Shown: positions 60,824 through 64,000 of the stretch, one piece after another
Layout: every line of letters begins with the position of its first letter
Numbering within the stretch: position 1 is the first letter of the stretch
NCBI GenBank assembly: GCA_029953675.1
Contig: JAMWBK010000011.1
Span: forward strand, 434,001 to 498,000
Reading direction: 5' to 3'
Source of the DNA: Rhodosorus marinus
Taxonomy: Eukaryota; Rhodophyta; Stylonematophyceae; Stylonematales; Stylonemataceae
Length of the DNA: 64,000 nucleotides
Position numbers and translations under genes: made by a program
Notes under the pieces: generated by a model
Database searches by the model: none
Seen by the model: only the letters and a program-made list of their open reading frames with translations
What the model was told of the DNA's origin: nothing

Positions 60824-61884
60824 CTATCTATAGAGTAATAGTCGTGCCAACACGGCACCAGCGATGGGGACTGTGATGTTATCCGCTGCGATGATGTCGA
60901 GGACCTATAGACCAACAAGAATTGGTGAATCGTTACCGGAGATCGAAAGTCTTGCGCTCTCCTGATTGTGCGTACCTCAACCAGAGCGCAGACAACAGAT
61001 ATGAGAGCCAGCTGCGGTATACACTCTGGGAAGGGAATGCTTTGTGGCGGGAGCTGTCCTAGTGACGAGTAGACGGCGTAGAGAGCGCAGGAGCCAATGA
61101 ATGCGGTGATCGCAAAGCCTGCGCTTCCAGCATAGCTCTTTCTTTCGTTGAAGAACCATTTCCCAGAGTTCTCGCCGTACTTGCGGCCGATCAGCTCCGC
61201 GAAGCCGTCTCCAACGCTCATCTGGGCCACGGCGACGACGAATTCTGGAGTTCTCCAGAAGAGCAGGGTGAGACCAAGAAGCACAATGACATAGATTAAC
61301 GGGCCCTTCAAAACTTCGTCTCTGGATCCGCTTCGTGAAATGGTCTGTGCATTCCAAAGATCGTTTGGATTGAGAATTTTCTTCTACGGCGTGGGGAACC
61401 GCGCAGTTTATCTTTGGGAGGCACGTACCTTGGCCAGCGGATCGGCAGACTTCATACTCGCAAGAGCGATCCTAAAAATGAAAAAGGCGGGAACGCCCGC
61501 TGCGAAGAATCGTGCAACGCTTGATGAGGAAAAGGCAGTGCTGGACAAGAGGAACACCGGTCCGCACGTCAAGTGGACAAGCTTCCTCGATATCGAAGAT
61601 TTCAGGGTCATTTTTGACGACAACCTAATCAGGCCACCCAAAAACGCTCCCGCCACCGCCGCTATCGACAGCATTACCACCGTATCCGGCGCCCATGAAT
61701 ACCCAGCGATCATTCCAGCCGTATCCAATCCCAACCTACTCAAAACCGCCTCCCCGCCACCCTTTACAACCACCATCTCCCTCCTCTTTCTCACCCGCCC
61801 CCTCCGATCCCTTACCCCAGAAAATCCATCCCCAAAGGACTTCGAAAACCCAATCTCGCACCTCAACATCCGCCCCGCACTCAA
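60824..61884 (-). CDS. VTE5: phytol/polyprenol kinase, VTE5/dolichol kinase family
   Basis: Three exons (61,884-61,429; 61,344-60,976; 60,904-60,824) with introns of 84 and 71 nt give 301 residues. Family blocks in order: SSISRKLVHLTCGPVFLLSS; DPLAKTISRSGSRDEVLKGP; FWRTPEFVVAVAQMSVGDGF with AELIGRKYG; WFFNERKSYAGSAGF; and, after the last intron, ADNITVPIAGAVLARLLLY. Several membrane helices are present. The family phosphorylates phytol, farnesol or dolichol with CTP. The pattern fits the phytol/farnesol kinase branch that recycles chlorophyll phytol for tocopherol synthesis, but substrate cannot be fixed by eye. The N-terminal 40 residues or so (basic, Ser/Arg-rich) may be a plastid leader. 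The start is the first ATG; MVVVKGGG downstream is an alternative. Confidence 0.87.
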
Positions 61885-62681
61885 GCTCCCTCAAACCCGA
61901 TCACCCTCTATTCTCCAAGATCCACTTCAAGACCTCCTCAAAATTCACTCTACCAGCAGAACCTCTCCGAAACGCTCATCAGATCTCCCTAGAATCAGTC
62001 AACCACGTTCCCAAGCGCTGCCTTCGTCACTGCTTCTGAATCCCTAAGTCAACCTTCCCCCCCACTCAGATCGTCAATCTGAAATCCATTCAATGCCATT
62101 CATCCACGGCCATAAAACAAAATTTTAAGGAACGATCCATCATTCGTCGGATTAACGATAATCTAATTATTGATTGGTTACTAGTAATCATGTTAAGAGT
62201 ATTAATTGGATAATAAAATGTATGATAGGAGTAGAAGTATTTGATTGGATATTGTCCACTTTAGTTTCGGTGGATTGATCGCCACGTGCGTAGAAATGAG
62301 TTTAACAAAGACGTTTGTTCATAATCTACGAACATAAAAGCTGTTGAATTTTGAGTAAAGGAAATAAACAAGATCGAGCATTGCCAAATGAATGTAAAAT
62401 AGGCATCAGTGGATCTAAATATTTTTTTGTGCAGTTAGGATATGGTGACCTTCTTAGCAGCCTTTTCGCACACTGAAGTGAAGAGATGTGAACGTCAAAC
62501 TCAGTGATCATTCGTCTATTCACCAGTACGCATCTGCAGCATTTCAGCGCTTCACGCTCCAGATTTGAAAGGGTCTATATCCACCACCCCAATCGTTTAT
62601 TTCAGCGACCGCCACACGGAGAAGAAGCCTAGACTAAACCGAGAGAGCGGGCTTCTAAAACCAAGGCGGCATTGTAACGCT
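61885..62681. other. intergenic, upstream of the kinase gene
   Basis: To about 62,050 the plus strand is C-rich (sense strand G/T-rich), as upstream of other genes here. The rest is AT-rich. No gene. Confidence 0.45.
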
Positions 62682-63168
62682 CTATATCAGTGCTAAGAAC
62701 GTTTCCTCTACTCCGGTGGATGTTTTGGCACTAGTTTCAATATAGGTAGCTCCAATATCCTTGGCAAATTTTTCTCCCTGTTGCGTCGATACTGCTCGCT
62801 CTGGCAAGTCAATCTTGTTTCCAACTAAGATCATAACTGGTTAAGTTGAGGCGTGCTCGACCACTTGAGGCATCCAAACAATGTTCAGATTTTCAAAACG
62901 ATTGGATGTTCGTGACATCGTAGACAAGGATTATTCCGTGAGCATTTCTGTAGAAGGCCTTTGGCAAAGGCCTGTACACCTCGTGACCGTTCAAGTCCCA
63001 CAGCTGCAGCCTTCGTTCAACTCCAACTTTAACCAGGTTCTTACAGGGAAGCTCTGACTTTTTTCGAGAAAGACACCGTCCAAAAACCTCCGTGCCAGCG
63101 GTGTCTTCCCGACGCCGACATCCCCAACAGGAACTATTTTCAAGGCCTTCTGGACCCCATCTGACATG
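62682..63168 (-). pseudogene. Rab-family GTPase pseudogene
   Basis: Conceptual translation shows G1 (VGDVGVGKT, but followed by P instead of S/T), G3 (LQLWDLNGHEVYRPL in place of WDTAGQE), ILVYDVTN, G4 (ILVGNKIDLPE) and G5 (GATYIETSAK). At least two frameshifts (after ELNEG, and in TCGTTTTGAAAA) and an in-frame TAA after EHAST separate these blocks, and no prenylation motif follows. The altered G3 and the breaks indicate a dead copy, unless small unseen introns exist. A related gene lies just upstream (63,822 onward). Confidence 0.75.
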
Positions 63169-63821
63169 TTACATTCGGTAACTCAAGTACGACGGAAGAA
63201 ACCCCCAACGATTCAAGGCTCCATTGCCGAATCATTCCACTCTGCCTCCACCAAAACTGATCGAGCGATTCTTGTTCATGATCACCGCGTGCCAGCCGCT
63301 GAAAGATAGGAACCAAGCTAAAGGGAAGCAGAAACCAGTTCACCAAGACAACGATATAGGCGTCCTGTACTTCACAAACCAATGTCCAAGAATTCCTTGG
63401 CGATCAAGAGCGGCCCACCGAATGTGACAGTCCACCTTATTGCAAACTGTCGTGCTGGATTTCCTAGAGCGCTGTCTAGCCAGTCCTTCCGTATACAAGC
63501 CTCCTCCAGGCAGGAAATCTGGCAAGCATCGACAGAGCCGTGCTGTCAAGTTCATATTTGGGCTACGGACTGTTCCTCGGCTTTCATGGAGCTTGAACTT
63601 GATACTCTGATCTGAGATTTGCTTCAAAACTTCGTTCAGTATGTTATAATCCACTGTCTAATAAGTCCTCAGCAGAGAAGAAGTCTCCATCACGTTGCTT
63701 ATTGGCACAGATCTCCACTAGCTCCTGAACAAGTGTGCTTTGAGCGTCATTGAGCTTCGATTTACTTTCTGTTGTGGTACAGACGGCAGCGATGGATGGA
63801 ACTGTAGAATTTTTTTTCAGG
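63169..63821. other. between the two Rab-like loci
   Basis: No recognised gene. On the minus strand about 63,655-63,755 reads SKLNDAQSTLVQELVEICAN then KQRDGDFFSAEDLLDSGL, and may be a coding remnant or an exon downstream of the partial Rab gene. A good branch-point-like GCTAACC and a 3' splice-like TTCTACAG lie at 63,820-63,795 on that strand. Confidence 0.35.
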
Positions 63822-64000
63822 TTAGCAGTTGCAGAAAGTCGCGGCTTCGTCCCTAGAGTTGAGGTTGGCCACGCTGAAGTTCGCGTTTTGTCTCGTGCAC
63901 AGGGACGGCGTATGAACCATCGCTTCTACGAGATCGAGAAATGTAGCATCCACTCCTATTGACTCCTTGGCACTCGATTCAATGTACAACGCCCCGATAT
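63822..64000 (-). CDS. Rab-like GTPase, C-terminal part (window edge)
   Basis: The gene enters from beyond the window end. The visible residues begin IGALYIESSAKESIGVDATF (G5 box SSAK) and continue LDLVEAMVHTPSL to a stop giving the C-terminus ATFCNC. A CxC ending is the geranylgeranylation signal of Rab proteins. The N-terminal half is outside the window. It may be the parent of the pseudogene at 62,682. Confidence 0.65.
   Translation of the reverse strand, partial: IGALYIESSAKESIGVDATFLDLVEAMVHTPSLCTRQNANFSVANLNSRDEAATFCNC

Noticed and set aside
62682-63168. Functional Rab gene with very short introns
   Set aside because: The breaks do not coincide with GT...AG pairs that would restore the frame, and the P-loop and G3 residues are altered.
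1-64000. tRNA or rRNA genes
   Set aside because: Scanning for T-loop-like TTCGA/GGTTCGAATCC motifs gave only matches inside LINE coding sequence, without the rest of a cloverleaf. A covariance-model search would be decisive.

Overview
The window is nuclear DNA of a compact eukaryotic genome. Every single-copy gene that can be modelled either lacks introns or has short GT-AG introns (67-133 nt). The genes include a plastid-type ribosomal protein S21, a phytol/polyprenol kinase of the VTE5 family and a sugar epimerase. The S21 and epimerase N-termini carry early phenylalanines (MAF..., MFGF...), as is typical of red-algal and glaucophyte plastid transit peptides. I infer a photosynthetic protist, most likely a red alga or glaucophyte. 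This is an inference from gene content, not an identification.

Layout. 1-3,026: unassigned sequence, then a PAPS-dependent sulfotransferase on the minus strand. 3.7-41 kb: an accessory island with almost no ordinary genes. Its left part (4.2-30.4 kb) is a tandem, rearranged, roughly four-fold segmental duplication. Each unit carries a decayed ORF family (MNSYGEL), remnants of a reverse transcriptase and one copy of a signal-peptide gene whose body is a GVEVE minisatellite (8,518; 14,901; 20,053; 29,272). Its right part (30.5-41 kb) is a mosaic of non-LTR retrotransposon pieces in both orientations, including an 867-nt inverted duplication. 41-64 kb: host genes. They are a partial duplicate of a secreted-protein gene (41,022) and its parent (43,514), an AIG1-like membrane protein, WDR83/MORG1, plastid S21, an R2R3-MYB, an MMAA/MeaB GTPase, NAA15, an epimerase, a VTE5-type kinase, a Rab pseudogene and a truncated Rab gene.

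Retrotransposons. At least three related families encode a reverse transcriptase, a C-X2-C-X11-H-X4-C zinc knuckle and a C-terminal restriction-enzyme-like endonuclease, as in R2-type non-LTR elements. They differ in their 3' ends, none of which is poly(A): family 1 ends ...ATTAAACCATTCGTTC, family 2 ends ...TGAATAAACGGATC, family 3 ends ...TAATAAAGCC. Seventeen insertions with target-site duplications (mostly 4-13 bp) can be read directly, many against an empty paralogous site in the same window. The most striking are ultra-short insertions of only 13-41 nt of the extreme 3' end, each with its own target-site duplication.

The host genes serve unrelated housekeeping roles: N-terminal acetylation (NAA15), B12 enzyme maintenance (MMAA), plastid translation (S21), prenyl alcohol salvage (VTE5 type), polysaccharide or protein sulfation (sulfotransferase) and vesicle traffic (Rab). 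The accessory island appears to be a site of repeated retrotransposition, segmental duplication and inversion around a rapidly changing secreted repeat protein.
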